Source: G963556115 sp963667375
GTDB lineage: Bacteria > Planctomycetota > SZUA-567
Assembly (NCBI GenBank): GCA_963667375.1
Contig: OY763323.1
Coordinates: 3,534,001 to 3,598,000, forward strand
Reading direction: 5' to 3'
DNA: 64,000 nt
Positions 35,341 through 45,019 of the stretch are shown one piece after another; position 1 is the stretch's first letter; the number at the start of each line of letters is the position of its first letter. A model generated the notes under the pieces. That model was not told where the DNA came from. It ran no database searches and saw only the letters and a program-made list of their open reading frames with translations. The translations under genes and the position numbers were made by a program.

Positions 35341-37284
35341 CTAGGGCACTGCAACTTGGTAAACGACATAAGTTAAACACTCATTATCCTGTTTCGTCTC
35401 AACTTCCATAAGCTCATCAATCGTTTCGAGCTTAGGTAGCCATTTTGTTAATGTCGAGTTAGAACTAAAGTAATCTTTTGCTTTTTCAGGTAGTACCTTC
35501 TCTGTAGTAGCTTTTTTACCTTGTGATGCTGGTTCTTTTTTAACCGCATCAATATCAGAAATTATTAGAGTAATTAACCCCAAACTCTCAATTAATGGGC
35601 GAAGACGATGGGCATGGCTGCCATTGATTTCAAGAAGAGTTATATAAAGGTGGTCGAGTTTTCCATAATTTTTTTTAATAAAATATGGAACAAGCATTTT
35701 TTCAGCTGCACCTTCAACTAATATTGCTGCATCTGCAAAAAATAAATCACAGTGAGTTGTCTTTAGATACCTAGAAGCAAACATTTCTGTTTTTTTGTCT
35801 GTTCCAAAAATATTTGAAAGATTCACAACCGTTGAATATGGTATATCCCCATTTCCAAAAGTATTTCGTTTAAAATAACGTAAACAAGAAAAATCTATCT
35901 CATGCGCAATATGGCTTGAATGTGTACTAACAACCATTTGAGTACTCAGTTTTACTGAATCTTGCAAATTAGTATGGTTTCGTAAAATATTGTATGCCTT
36001 CTTAATAAATACTTGTTGCACTTGAGCATGTAAATGTGCTTCAGGTTCCTCTACTAATACCAAGTGCAATGGTTCCAATATAGAATCAATCGCCTCTTGC
36101 TTCATACCTGCTTTTCCTTTTCGCATCCACTCGTCACGAAACCTAATTAATTTAAACGCCATGGATACTAAATTCTGGTACCCTAACCCATTATATCTCT
36201 CTGGTAATGATAATGAATCCTGTCCAACTTTAGAGTCGCTTACCATATATTGCACAGCGGCTTCATGGCTAAGACAACTCAATGGGTCTACACTTGTTGC
36301 AATTTTAATCTTTGGATCAGTAAACCCTGGGTACCCTAAATTTTCAAGCTCTTTTAGAGGGGCACTAAAACTATCCTTTAGCTTTTCATCAAACTTATTC
36401 TGAGCTTCTTCAATGGCATGTAACGCTTCAAGGTCTTCAATGTCAGGCATTTCGGAAGGATCAAGGTGATCCTCATAATACCGACTAAGCTGTGTTGATA
36501 ATGAACTAACTCTCCCAAAATCACTTGATGTTAATGATTTTGAATCGGAAAATCCTCTATGAGCATTAATGATATTAACTTTAAATAGCCCCTTGAAAGG
36601 ATCAGGCCCTAAAGGTATTGATTTTTCAGAGAGAATTTGTGGCTGTGCCCCACCACCTGTTGAAACAATAACCTTGTCTGGGTCAAGAAGGTAAGAATTT
36701 ACACTAAAGAACTTCTGTAGGTTACTGCCCTTTTTGAGAAACTCCACTAATGATTTAGGCCATAAATTTTCAGGAGTTTTCTTCCCTTGACCTTCTGCGT
36801 CTGCTCTTGTATCTTTTGCTGAAGAAAATGCTTTTATAAAACTTTTATACAATAACTCAATAGATTCTATATGAACTTCCTTTGGCTCAAAGACTAATCT
36901 TACACCAAGTACTCCTCCCGTCCATGAAAGGCTAGGAATAAGGTGGCTGACATAATGTACTTCCTCTTCGGTTATCTCAATCCAAATATCAATAGTAGGC
37001 AAAAGTGAACGCCATTGATCTATCTTAAAGTCTGGAGATTGGTCTTCTGAACACCCGAGCCACGCCTCGCCGATAGCATCAACATCACCCCAAGTTGAAA
37101 GTGTAAAATCAGTCAGTGTTATTTCTTTTTGCCTACTTTTTTTAAAAAAAAGAATTAGCGCATCCATTGCTGATGTCTTACCACTATTATTTGCTCCTAC
37201 AAGAAGTGTCTGTTTATCATTAAACTCAATGCGACATGACTTAAGTTTTCGAAAGTTTTGAATTTCAACATTTTTAATTTTCAT
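35341..37284 (-). CDS. OLD-family ATP-dependent nuclease, C-terminus cut by IS
   Basis: 647 residues remaining. N-terminal SMC/RecF-like ATPase: Walker A GANNSGKT (30-37), signature region (DSLSLPERYNGLGYQNLVSM), Walker B LVLVEEPEAHLHAQ and the HSSHIAHE switch. Then a TOPRIM domain with ILVEGAAEKMLVPYF and LIISDID. OLD and the related GajA of Gabija are phage-defence nucleases. The last residues (AVP and the TAG stop) come from the end of IS B, so the native C-terminus and any downstream partner gene are lost; a partner helicase is not present. Start ATG 37284. Base composition is AT-rich compared with the core cluster. Confidence 0.85.
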   Translation of the reverse strand: MKIKNVEIQNFRKLKSCRIEFNDKQTLLVGANNSGKTSAMDALILFFKKSRQKEITLTDFTLSTWGDVDAIGEAWLGCSEDQSPDFKIDQWRSLLPTIDIWIEITEEEVHYVSHLIPSLSWTGGVLGVRLVFEPKEVHIESIELLYKSFIKAFSSAKDTRADAEGQGKKTPENLWPKSLVEFLKKGSNLQKFFSVNSYLLDPDKVIVSTGGGAQPQILSEKSIPLGPDPFKGLFKVNIINAHRGFSDSKSLTSSDFGRVSSLSTQLSRYYEDHLDPSEMPDIEDLEALHAIEEAQNKFDEKLKDSFSAPLKELENLGYPGFTDPKIKIATSVDPLSCLSHEAAVQYMVSDSKVGQDSLSLPERYNGLGYQNLVSMAFKLIRFRDEWMRKGKAGMKQEAIDSILEPLHLVLVEEPEAHLHAQVQQVFIKKAYNILRNHTNLQDSVKLSTQMVVSTHSSHIAHEIDFSCLRYFKRNTFGNGDIPYSTVVNLSNIFGTDKKTEMFASRYLKTTHCDLFFADAAILVEGAAEKMLVPYFIKKNYGKLDHLYITLLEINGSHAHRLRPLIESLGLITLIISDIDAVKKEPASQGKKATTEKVLPEKAKDYFSSNSTLTKWLPKLETIDELMEVETKQDNECLTYVVYQVAVP

Positions 37285-37599
37285 ATACCGTTCTCACCAG
37301 CCTTAAATTTAACACTACAGATTATTTTACTTCTAAAATATATATCATAATATCTATACTAATGCTATCTTTATATAGCTCTAAGTTTTATACCATTAGT
37401 GATTAGCAACATGCGATATAGCTTAAATAACTTTAAATGATATTACAAAATTATGTTTTTTTCACATATTCATCCAAGCCAGATTCGAACCGTGGGCTCC
37501 AATCAAATCCGCGGTTCCCAAGGTATGAGCTGATGGTATCTTTAAAACCTCAAAACACGCAACCGCCTTAACAGCAACTAATTACATGATATACAACAT
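37285..37599. other. AT-rich spacer, end of first island
   Basis: 315 bases without a supported gene. It contains the promoter region of the nuclease and ends at the second att-like sequence. Confidence 0.5.
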
Positions 37600-37622
37600 T
37601 CCGCGAGCGGGTACCAAAACTA
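37600..37622. repeat. Attachment site copy 2 (short, diverged)
   Basis: TCCGCGAGCGGGTACCAAAA continues as CTA and matches the tRNA-Lys 3' end and flank at 31335-31357 with two changes in 23 bases. The sequence to its right matches the integrase 3' end, including the terminator-like hairpin. It is the boundary between the two stacked elements. Confidence 0.7.
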
Positions 37623-37925
37623 AAAGCCGTTAATTCTTTACTATCTATAGAGTTAACGGCTTTTTCTTTAGCACAAGAGCCCTCTCTGACCTTCCCTTCG
37701 AAATCACCATTTTTAGCCATTTTTGAGCAATTTTTACCCGAATAATACCCCTCATTTTCACGAATAATATTTACAGTATTATCAGTCCCATTCCCCACAA
37801 CCTTGCTAACACCAAAATCCGGCAACAGACCAATAGCAGAAGCCTTATCCTCAATCAGAATATGCGTATAATAATTCATTGTAAGATCAATACCTCTGCC
37901 AGCATTGTACCAAAAGTTCTGTCGA
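37604..37925 (-). pseudogene. Integrase 3' remnant 2
   Basis: The minus strand encodes IDLTMNYYTHILIEDKASAIG and the variable tail (GTDNTVNIIRENEGYYSGKN), closely related to the intact integrase end. Just upstream a fragment of the segment FCTMLAKSG remains (GCCAGCATTGTACCAAAAG on the plus strand), but about 55 bp between them, including KSGVQPQVAQRLMRHS, are deleted, and everything upstream is gone. It is a dead copy. Confidence 0.85.
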
Positions 37926-38081
37926 ATAAACAACATCTATGCAGGAAAATTAAGGATACTGTTATATAAAAGAATATCCCCATCTGAAAAAAAAATAATT
38001 CAACAATATAACGCTGCCTATGTAATTCTGAATTATTAATTCGATTAACATTAAATATCATTATAGAATATGGCAATATTA

Positions 38082-38090
38082 TGTTATAAT
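38082..38090 (+). promoter_or_regulatory. Extended -10 promoter ahead of the radical SAM gene
   Basis: TGTTATAAT is an extended -10 (TGnTATAAT) 130 bp before the start codon; no clear -35 is visible, as is usual for this type. A small hairpin (TAGGGAA / TTCCCTA) follows at about 38096. Confidence 0.45.
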
Positions 38091-38219
38091 AATTATAGGG
38101 AACATTTTTCCCTACTGCCTTAAAGACCCTCCCTACGGTGTATTATTATCTCACCTTAAGAGTACCGAAATATTTCTCAAAATCAGCCATCAATATCGCG
38201 AAAGCAGTTAGGTTCAACA

Positions 38220-40127
38220 ATGAATATATCAGAATCAGTCGGTAAAAAGATCTTGTTACTTTACCCTAAAGTTCCAAATACAACATACTGGAGCTACAGT
38301 TATGCTTTAAATATGCTTGGGAAACGCGCCCTTCAACCACCTTTAGGGTTATTGACTGTTGCGGGGATGTTTCCAGAAAACTATACGTTGAAACTTAAAG
38401 ATCTAAATATTGGATCCTGTTCTGACGAGGATATGTTGTGGGCAGATGCTATCTTAATATCAGCTATGATTGCTCAGAAAGATTCTTTTATCACTTGTGT
38501 AAATCGGGCAAAAGCACTAGGCATACCAGTAATAGTTGGCGGCCCATATATTAGTACCAATTACCATGAAATTATTAATGCCGACTATTTTATACTTGGT
38601 GAAGCTGAGATTGCGTTCCCAGTATTTCTTCGCGATTGGGAACAAGGAAAAGCAAAACATGCTTATTCCAGGTCTGCAAGTCAGGAAGAGACACAGAAAT
38701 TGCAGGACTATTTCACGAATAATGCGGATATTGAAATAGTTGCAAACAGGGTCTGCCTGGATGACTCACCTATACCACGCTTTGATCTTTTGGATTTTAG
38801 CGCATATCAGGTGATGGCTATTCAAATTTCACGTGGTTGTCCGCATGGGTGTGAATTCTGCGATATATGGCAGCGTTTTGGAAAAAAGATGCGCTATAAG
38901 AGTATTCCACATATCATTGCAGAATTGTCAGAGCTGCATCGGTTGGGCTGGCGAAGTTCTATCTTTATTGTTGATGATAATTTTGTAGGGACTCCACGCT
39001 GTTCCAAAGAAATATTAAATGCTATAATATCGTGGCAAAAAACCAAAGGATATCCGTTTGATTTCAGTACGGAAGCATCGATAAGCCTTGCTGATAATGA
39101 TGAACTGCTACAGCTGATGTCAGAAGCAAATTTCGATATGGTTTTTCTTGGGTTGGAAACACCTGTGGAAGAATGTCTAAAAGAAACAGGTAAATATGTG
39201 AATACTGTAGGAAACATGTCGGAGCGTGTACATCATATTCAGGAAATGGGCATTGAAGTTACTTCCGGTTTTATTGTAGGGTTTGACAGTGAGCCGGATA
39301 ATATAGCGGAACGTATGATTGACTGTATTACGGATATGGGCATACCTGTGGCGATGGTCGGCCTTCTGCAGGCTTTACCTGGTACAGAGCTTCATCGACG
39401 TTTAGAAAAAGAAGAAAGGCTTATTCATGAATCAGATGGTAATAATACTCATGAATTCAGTTTATGTTATATTCCGCACCGACCTGCGGAAAACGTGATA
39501 TCTGATTATAAAGCGATACTGCAGTCCCTTTACCCAAATAACCTCAAATCATATTTTGCCCGCTGTGCAAGACTGCGTAATCGCTGGCAGCCAATGTCAA
39601 TTCCAAGACAGCCACTCCACTGGTTTGAGATTAAGTGTGTTATTAATTATCTCTTTGTAGCTTTGGTTTCCCCATATTTTATCAATAGTCTGCGATTTCT
39701 ACTGATAACAGCATTTACCAAACCAAGTTTTTTACCTTCAGCTATAAGTCTGGGCATTCAGGGGCATCATTTCCGAAAAATAACTCGTCTAGCTTTTCGG
39801 GTAGACGAATTTAAAATTTCTTATAATACAATATATGAACAATTTATGGAATTAATCCATCATAAGAAGTCTGCATTAAAGCAAGAACTCAATCAATATG
39901 CTAAGGATAATGATGAAGAAATTCGAAAACGCATGGAAGATTATATTGTCACCATTGAAAAAGCACATAGAACATTGATGAAAACAATCTCCGGCCATTT
40001 TAAACGTATTCCAAAGTCTGGACGCAAGAACTTGCATTCAGCATATATCTCACTATGTAATAACTTTGATCACCTAGTTACTGATTTTAGGAATGATGCA
40101 TATGATTTATTGTATACAAAAATTTAG
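38220..40127 (+). CDS. B12-binding-type radical SAM protein with DUF4070 (HpnP-like)
   Basis: 635 residues. Residues 10-140 form a cobalamin-binding-like fold (PPLGLLTVAGM, VGGPYISTN) without the DxHxxG motif. The radical SAM core has CPHGCEFC (Cys 207, 211, 214), the Gly-Leu-Glu-Thr strand (FLGLETP) and GFIVGFDSE. The remaining part resembles DUF4070, as in HpnP, which methylates hopanoids, but also in many uncharacterised members. A charged helical tail of about 110 residues is extra. No hopanoid genes are nearby, so the substrate is unknown. It leads a three-gene plus-strand set with PTS enzyme I and a diguanylate cyclase. Confidence 0.85.
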   Translation: MNISESVGKKILLLYPKVPNTTYWSYSYALNMLGKRALQPPLGLLTVAGMFPENYTLKLKDLNIGSCSDEDMLWADAILISAMIAQKDSFITCVNRAKALGIPVIVGGPYISTNYHEIINADYFILGEAEIAFPVFLRDWEQGKAKHAYSRSASQEETQKLQDYFTNNADIEIVANRVCLDDSPIPRFDLLDFSAYQVMAIQISRGCPHGCEFCDIWQRFGKKMRYKSIPHIIAELSELHRLGWRSSIFIVDDNFVGTPRCSKEILNAIISWQKTKGYPFDFSTEASISLADNDELLQLMSEANFDMVFLGLETPVEECLKETGKYVNTVGNMSERVHHIQEMGIEVTSGFIVGFDSEPDNIAERMIDCITDMGIPVAMVGLLQALPGTELHRRLEKEERLIHESDGNNTHEFSLCYIPHRPAENVISDYKAILQSLYPNNLKSYFARCARLRNRWQPMSIPRQPLHWFEIKCVINYLFVALVSPYFINSLRFLLITAFTKPSFLPSAISLGIQGHHFRKITRLAFRVDEFKISYNTIYEQFMELIHHKKSALKQELNQYAKDNDEEIRKRMEDYIVTIEKAHRTLMKTISGHFKRIPKSGRKNLHSAYISLCNNFDHLVTDFRNDAYDLLYTKI

Positions 40128-40308
40128 TCAAAGAATATCTTTTGTTACAGAACAGCATAAAATAAGGTTCTTTATTAATATATTCTGAACAATATAAAGA
40201 GAGGATTATACTCTTAATTACGCTGGTTAGTTACTAGTATTAGCAGAATTTTAGATCTCAGCTGGTTCTTGATATTGATTATGCGTGAGATGTAAAGGAG
40301 AAAAATCA

Positions 40309-41973
40309 ATGTCGCCACAAATTAATAAAAATAGAATGATTTCTTTGCAAGGCAAAGGTATTTCAAGAGGTCTGGCAAAGGGAACCGCATTTGTTTATCT
40401 TGATATTCTTCATCGTGATTCCGAATTATATGTTATTGATCGCGCACATATTAATGAGGAAAAATCACGAATTGACAGAGCGATCCGTGATGTGCAACAA
40501 GGTTTAATTATTGATGCCAAACACATAGAAAAAAAGCTGAATAAAAATGCTGCTGCAATATTCCTTGCCCAAGAGTCTATATTATCTGATTCAACAATTC
40601 TTTCCGAATTGAAACGGATTTTGGAAAAGGATCTGATTAACGCGGAACAGGTAGTAAGAATTGTTTTCAGGTTATATGCCAAAAAATTTCGAGAAATGGA
40701 TAATCCCCTGTTCCAAGACAAAGGAGATGATATTGATGATCTTTCAAGGAGGTTATTACTATCATTGTCTGGAATACATGCTCATAGCCTGGAGAACCTT
40801 CCTCCGCAGACTATTCTTGTTGCAAGACGACTGCTTCCATCTGATACTGTATTTCTATCCCGTGATTCGACGGTGGGTGTTCTTGCAGAGTTTGCAGGCA
40901 TGGCTGCTCATGCTGCACTACTTGCCAGAGAACTTGGCATACCATGTGTCGGAGGTATTTCTGATTTATTTGAGTCAGTGAATACTGGCGATACCGTTAT
41001 CGTTGATGGTACAACTGGAAATGTTGTAATTAATCCTGATATATCTGCGGTGAAAAAATATGACAGTTCTCGAATCATAGCATTGAAAATTCAGGCTAAA
41101 GCACTAAAAATAAGCCGCGCAGAAAAGGCGACAACACTCAATGGAGTTAATATCTCTGTTATGGCCAATGCCCGTAGTAAAGAAGATGTAAAGCTTGCGA
41201 TCGAAGGTGGAGCAGATGGCATTGGATTATTTCGAACAGAACCATTCTTTCTTTCTTCAAAGCATTTCCCAACAGATATCGAGTTTGCTGACTTTCTCCG
41301 CTACAGCCTTAAGCCCGCACAAGGGAAATATATTAATGTTCGTCTTTTGGATATTGGAGCAGACAAGAATCCAATATATCTTCACTTGCCACCAGAGCCT
41401 GATCCATTTCTAGGAAGACGCGGAATTCGTATTTTAAGAGCATATCCTGAGTTACTGGAGGCACAACTACGGGCGATACTTGAAGTATCAAAAGAATTTA
41501 CACTAGGCATTTTGATTCCACTAGTCGTGACGGAAGAAGATATCTCTATAGTGGTAAAAATGATTCGTGAATTGGCAGAGGAATTATGTATTTCTGATCT
41601 TCCAAGAATCGGTGCGATGATCGAAACTCCTGCGGCGGCATTATCTGTTTCATTATTAAAACAACATGTAGACTTTTTTAGCATAGGATCTAACGATCTT
41701 ACACAATACACTATGGTAGCCGGTCGTGAAAATCCCTTGGTTAGTGAATATTTTATTGATGACCATCCGAGTATTCTTCGTCTCATAAGACTTATTATCG
41801 ACGAAGCGGGTAGTATACCTGTTTCCATTTGTGGTGAGGTAGCGGGGAGGAATGAAATACTTGCTAAAATCTTAAATACCGGCATTAGATCTATCAGTGT
41901 ATCAGCATCTCTTGTACCGGATATTAAAAGTACAGTGTTGAAAACAATGATTTATGAACCAGATTATAAATAA
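40309..41973 (+). CDS. ptsI: Phosphoenolpyruvate-protein phosphotransferase (PTS enzyme I)
   Basis: 554 residues from ATG 40309, preceded by AAAGGAG; an in-frame ATG 24 bases earlier lacks this. The N-terminal HPr-binding/phosphohistidine domain has the active His201 in MAAHAALLARELGIP. The C-terminal PEP-binding barrel has GIGLFRTEPFFL, DPFLGRRGIRI, GAMIETPAA, FSIGSNDLTQYTM and the catalytic Cys in SICGEVAGR. No GAF domain, so it is EI rather than PtsP. Enzyme I starts PTS phosphate flow by transferring phosphate from PEP to HPr. No HPr or EII gene is adjacent; its partner here is unknown. Confidence 0.93.
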   Translation: MSPQINKNRMISLQGKGISRGLAKGTAFVYLDILHRDSELYVIDRAHINEEKSRIDRAIRDVQQGLIIDAKHIEKKLNKNAAAIFLAQESILSDSTILSELKRILEKDLINAEQVVRIVFRLYAKKFREMDNPLFQDKGDDIDDLSRRLLLSLSGIHAHSLENLPPQTILVARRLLPSDTVFLSRDSTVGVLAEFAGMAAHAALLARELGIPCVGGISDLFESVNTGDTVIVDGTTGNVVINPDISAVKKYDSSRIIALKIQAKALKISRAEKATTLNGVNISVMANARSKEDVKLAIEGGADGIGLFRTEPFFLSSKHFPTDIEFADFLRYSLKPAQGKYINVRLLDIGADKNPIYLHLPPEPDPFLGRRGIRILRAYPELLEAQLRAILEVSKEFTLGILIPLVVTEEDISIVVKMIRELAEELCISDLPRIGAMIETPAAALSVSLLKQHVDFFSIGSNDLTQYTMVAGRENPLVSEYFIDDHPSILRLIRLIIDEAGSIPVSICGEVAGRNEILAKILNTGIRSISVSASLVPDIKSTVLKTMIYEPDYK

Positions 41974-42017
41974 ACCTAATTTATATCGCATCAGTTTTTT
42001 TATGAGAAATAAATTTT

Positions 42018-42920
42018 ATGAACGAAATCAATAAAATTCAAATATTAAGTAGCGATTCTCTGGATTCAGGGGAAACTGATTCGTCTCAGCAAGATGCTAT
42101 ATTTTTAAAAAATACGCTTACAATTGATTTGATTTCCGCTATTGCAGGCGATCGAGAACTTATTTTGTCTGAAATCAATTTTTTAAATAGCCTTTACAAG
42201 TTACGTGGTTTGAACTTTTATTCTGATATTCTTTACTGTATTACGCATCAGCTTTTTGCCCCAGAAATAGCAAAAGATCTTTGGGATAATATCATCAAAC
42301 ATAAGTATAATCTATCAGAAATACTCATGCGTAATGTAAAAATTGTTGTTGCCGCATTAGATTATCTTTCCAATATCACTGACAACATTGTCTCCACTAC
42401 ACTAGTTGGAGAGAATCATATTTATAAAATTATTGAACTATCATTACATGATGGCTTAACTGGCCTATTTAATCATACATATTTTTATCAACAGTTGGAT
42501 CTTGAAATGAGGAAATATATTCGCTATGGCACTTTGCTATCTCTGATATTGATCGATATTGATGACTTTAAAAATGTAAATGATAAATATGGACATCGTG
42601 AAGGAGACAGAATCCTTGCATCACTCAGTCATACACTTATGAATGAAGCCAGAGATTCTGATATTTGTTGTCGTTACGGTGGTGAAGAATTTGCGGTAAT
42701 TTTACCATTAACTGATACCCATTCGGCTTGTTCAATCGCGGAGAGAATACAAAATGCATTAATCGAATCATTATCGTGTGGTAAAGAAGTTACAACCAGC
42801 ATTGGCGTTGCTGCTGCCGGGGAATCAACCGAGACTTGCAAAAAAATTGTTGAACTTGCCGACAAGGCATTATATAAAGCAAAAACAAATGGTAAGAATC
42901 AGGTTGTTGTTATTATATAA
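42018..42920 (+). CDS. Diguanylate cyclase (GGDEF)
   Basis: 300 residues. The N-terminal 140 residues are mainly helical, without membrane segments, and of no known sensor family. The GGDEF domain starts with HDGLTGLFNHTYF and has LILIDIDDFKNVNDKYGH, the active-site GGEEF, and an RxxD inhibitory site five residues before it (RDSD). So it should make c-di-GMP and show product inhibition. It follows enzyme I by 44 bp and probably shares its transcript. Confidence 0.92.
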   Translation: MNEINKIQILSSDSLDSGETDSSQQDAIFLKNTLTIDLISAIAGDRELILSEINFLNSLYKLRGLNFYSDILYCITHQLFAPEIAKDLWDNIIKHKYNLSEILMRNVKIVVAALDYLSNITDNIVSTTLVGENHIYKIIELSLHDGLTGLFNHTYFYQQLDLEMRKYIRYGTLLSLILIDIDDFKNVNDKYGHREGDRILASLSHTLMNEARDSDICCRYGGEEFAVILPLTDTHSACSIAERIQNALIESLSCGKEVTTSIGVAAAGESTETCKKIVELADKALYKAKTNGKNQVVVII

Positions 42921-43503
42921 TTCAGTATTTTAATAAATCATATATAATAGCAAAAGTTCTTCTAAGAGAGAGATTGGTTTTATTGAGTTATTTTCTTATA
43001 AAGGACATTTATTAAAATTTAAAGCAGTAAGATCATCCAAATCATTTAAAAGCAAATAAAATCTGAAGATATTAACCGTACAGTTAATCTATAGAGTGTA
43101 CTCAGAGGATAAATACTAAATTTTCGATATCAAGTTTTGAATATTCAAACAAAGATGTCAAAAACAACAACAATATTGTCACCTTAAATAATATTAATTA
43201 ATTATTATAAAAATTAATTAAAAATTTTAACCTCTTATATGTAAATAAACTAAAGTATTTTATAAATAATTAATATCAAGTATGGAACAATAAATGCTCA
43301 GTAATTGGCAAATGATTACTTGCTAAAATATGTGATAATAAATAAATTGGTTTCCACTTCTGAAACCGAGTGATAATTTAAAAAATAATAAATCATTAAG
43401 AACAAGGCTTCAAAATAACAAAATATACCTGATTTATCCGGAGAGTCGAGATATAATGTAACTGGAAATTGTTGAAATATTAATTATAGGATGCGAGAAA
43501 ATT
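42921..43503. other. AT-rich intergenic region before the asparaginase gene
   Basis: 583 bases, very AT-rich, no supported gene. It has a 14-bp palindrome TTTGAATATTCAAA (43136-43149) and a 10-bp inverted repeat TTAATTAATT / AATTAATTAA (43194-43221). These may be operator-like or may be chance in AT-rich DNA. Confidence 0.5.
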
Positions 43504-44538
43504 ATGAAAAAAATATTTGGATATGTGATTGTTGTAATTATGCTCTTTTCTGTACGGGTAATGGCTACCGACGTAAAACCAGAGGTTGTAATTTATGCGA
43601 CTGGTGGCACAATTGCTGGCAGTTCTACGGAGAGTACAGATACTACCGACTATAAAGCCGGAAAAATCGGAGTGGATAAACTGATAGCTGCAGTTCCGGA
43701 AATAACTGAGTTTGCCACAGTAAGCGGGGTACAGATTGCGAATACCGGCAGTAATAATATTACACAGGATATTGTATTAACGCTGAGTAAAGCAATAAAT
43801 AAAAAGTTAGAAGAAGAAGGTGTTGCCGGAGCGGTGATAACTCACGGAACCGATACGCTTGAAGAGACCGCATTCTTTCTTGATCTTACGGTTAAAAGTT
43901 CCAAGCCGGTTGTTATTGTCGGAGCGATGAGACCTGCAACCGCTATCAGTGCTGATGGTGGGATGAATCTTCTAGAAGCGGTAAAGCTGGCAGTAACCCC
44001 AGCTGCGGTTGACAGAGGAGCAATGGTCGTGCTAAATGACCGCATCGGGTCAGCATTCTATACAACCAAGACTAACTCCACTGCGCTTGATACCTTTAAG
44101 GCTATTGAACAGGGGTATATCGGAATGTTTTTAAGCGGAGTGCCATATTTTTATTATAAGAGTACAAAGCCCGTGAATAAACATTATTTTGACATCTCTT
44201 CTACTGATAAACTTCCGGTGGTGAAGATACTCTACAGTTATCAGGATCAGGATAGTTCTCTGTTGGAAGCAGCTATTGCTAACGGCGCAAAGGGAATTGT
44301 GATTGCTGGAACCGGCAATGGTTCTATTCCAGAGAAAATGAACACGGTAGTAGAGAAAGCGATGGCGGCAGGAATTCCAATTGTTCGTTCTACCCGCACC
44401 GGGAACGGCTTTACGACTCCTAAAGAGTTTGGGATAGGATCAGGTATATTCAATCCACAAAAATCAAAAATTCTCTTGGAACTGGCTCTAAATGCAGGGG
44501 CATCCATGGATGAGATACGAGATTATTTTGAAAAATAA
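43504..44538 (+). CDS. ansB: Periplasmic L-asparaginase, type II
   Basis: 344 residues. A signal peptide (KKIFGYVIVVIMLFSVRVMA, cut before TDVKPE) sends it to the periplasm. The first catalytic Thr is in YATGGTIAGSS, the second triad in THGTDTLEETAFFL with Lys in the KTNST segment; VGAMRPATAISADGGMNL is a family signature. It hydrolyses asparagine to aspartate and ammonia. It stands alone, flanked by a long leader and a strong terminator. GC is higher than in the cassette upstream. Confidence 0.94.
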   Translation: MKKIFGYVIVVIMLFSVRVMATDVKPEVVIYATGGTIAGSSTESTDTTDYKAGKIGVDKLIAAVPEITEFATVSGVQIANTGSNNITQDIVLTLSKAINKKLEEEGVAGAVITHGTDTLEETAFFLDLTVKSSKPVVIVGAMRPATAISADGGMNLLEAVKLAVTPAAVDRGAMVVLNDRIGSAFYTTKTNSTALDTFKAIEQGYIGMFLSGVPYFYYKSTKPVNKHYFDISSTDKLPVVKILYSYQDQDSSLLEAAIANGAKGIVIAGTGNGSIPEKMNTVVEKAMAAGIPIVRSTRTGNGFTTPKEFGIGSGIFNPQKSKILLELALNAGASMDEIRDYFEK

Positions 44539-44663
44539 GTTATAACCTGCAAGCGTGAGCAACTTTCATTTTATAATTACACAATGCCTAATAGCGAAAA
44601 TAGACAGCAAATTACATTACGTGTAAAAGTAATTTTAATTTGAGCAGAATTGATAGCCTTTAT

Positions 44664-44699
44664 AATGAGTTATCCATGAATAATGGATAACTCATTTTC
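44664..44699 (+). terminator. Intrinsic terminator after ansB
   Basis: A 14-bp perfect stem: AATGAGTTATCCAT and ATGGATAACTCATT with loop GAATA, ending in TTTT. It lies 125 bp after the asparaginase stop. Confidence 0.85.
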
Positions 44700-44944
44700 G
44701 CAGGTATTTAAAAAGTTATACACAACACTAATAATCCAAGTTCTCTATGAATGAGAAAGCTGCTTTAATATAGTGACATTCTCTTTAAAAGGGAGCCACT
44801 TTTCTCTCCTGGCCAATCTTCATCGGCCAACTCATCAGGTAAAATGATACTCCATTATGATCAATATCATCTCTATTAACAATATATCTATATCTGAAAT
44901 CCTGAAATTAGTATCAACAGAGCTCAAAATTATAATACCATAAA

Positions 44945-44977
44945 TTAGAAAAGAGAAGTGCCGCTAAGCACTTCTCT
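44945..44977 (-). terminator. Intrinsic terminator after the sugar ABC operon
   Basis: On the minus strand AGAGAAGTGC, loop TTAGCG and GCACTTCTCT form a 10-bp stem at 44952-44977 followed by TTTCTAATTT. It closes the operon that ends at 45020. Confidence 0.75.
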
Positions 44978-45019
44978 TCACAATTTAACAACACACTACC
45001 ACCATTTTAAACGCGTAAC

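Larger units (their letters stand above)
34208..35348 (+). mobile_element. IS3-family insertion sequence B, left end missing
   Basis: The element starts abruptly at the right end of IS A, lacking its left inverted repeat and the first part of OrfA. It carries a partial OrfA, an AAAAAAG shift site and a complete OrfB, and ends near 35348 (...TCCACTTTTTCTAGGGCA, typical of IS3-group right ends). The right end lies inside the 3' end of the nuclease gene. The two IS are in opposite orientation. Confidence 0.8.

Noticed and set aside
37470..37530. A stretch with GATTCGAACCGTGGG that looks like a T-arm of a tRNA
   Set aside because: The T-stem does not pair and no acceptor or anticodon stem can be drawn; it may be a decayed att fragment but I cannot support it.
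38220..40127. Naming the radical SAM gene hpnP (hopanoid C-2 methylase)
   Set aside because: The domain plan fits, but DUF4070 radical SAM enzymes are many and no hopanoid genes are near; kept as a family-level call.
43136..43149. TTTGAATATTCAAA as another LacI operator ahead of ansB
   Set aside because: It lacks the four central bases of the 16-bp site, lies over 350 bp from the gene and in very AT-rich DNA where such palindromes arise by chance.
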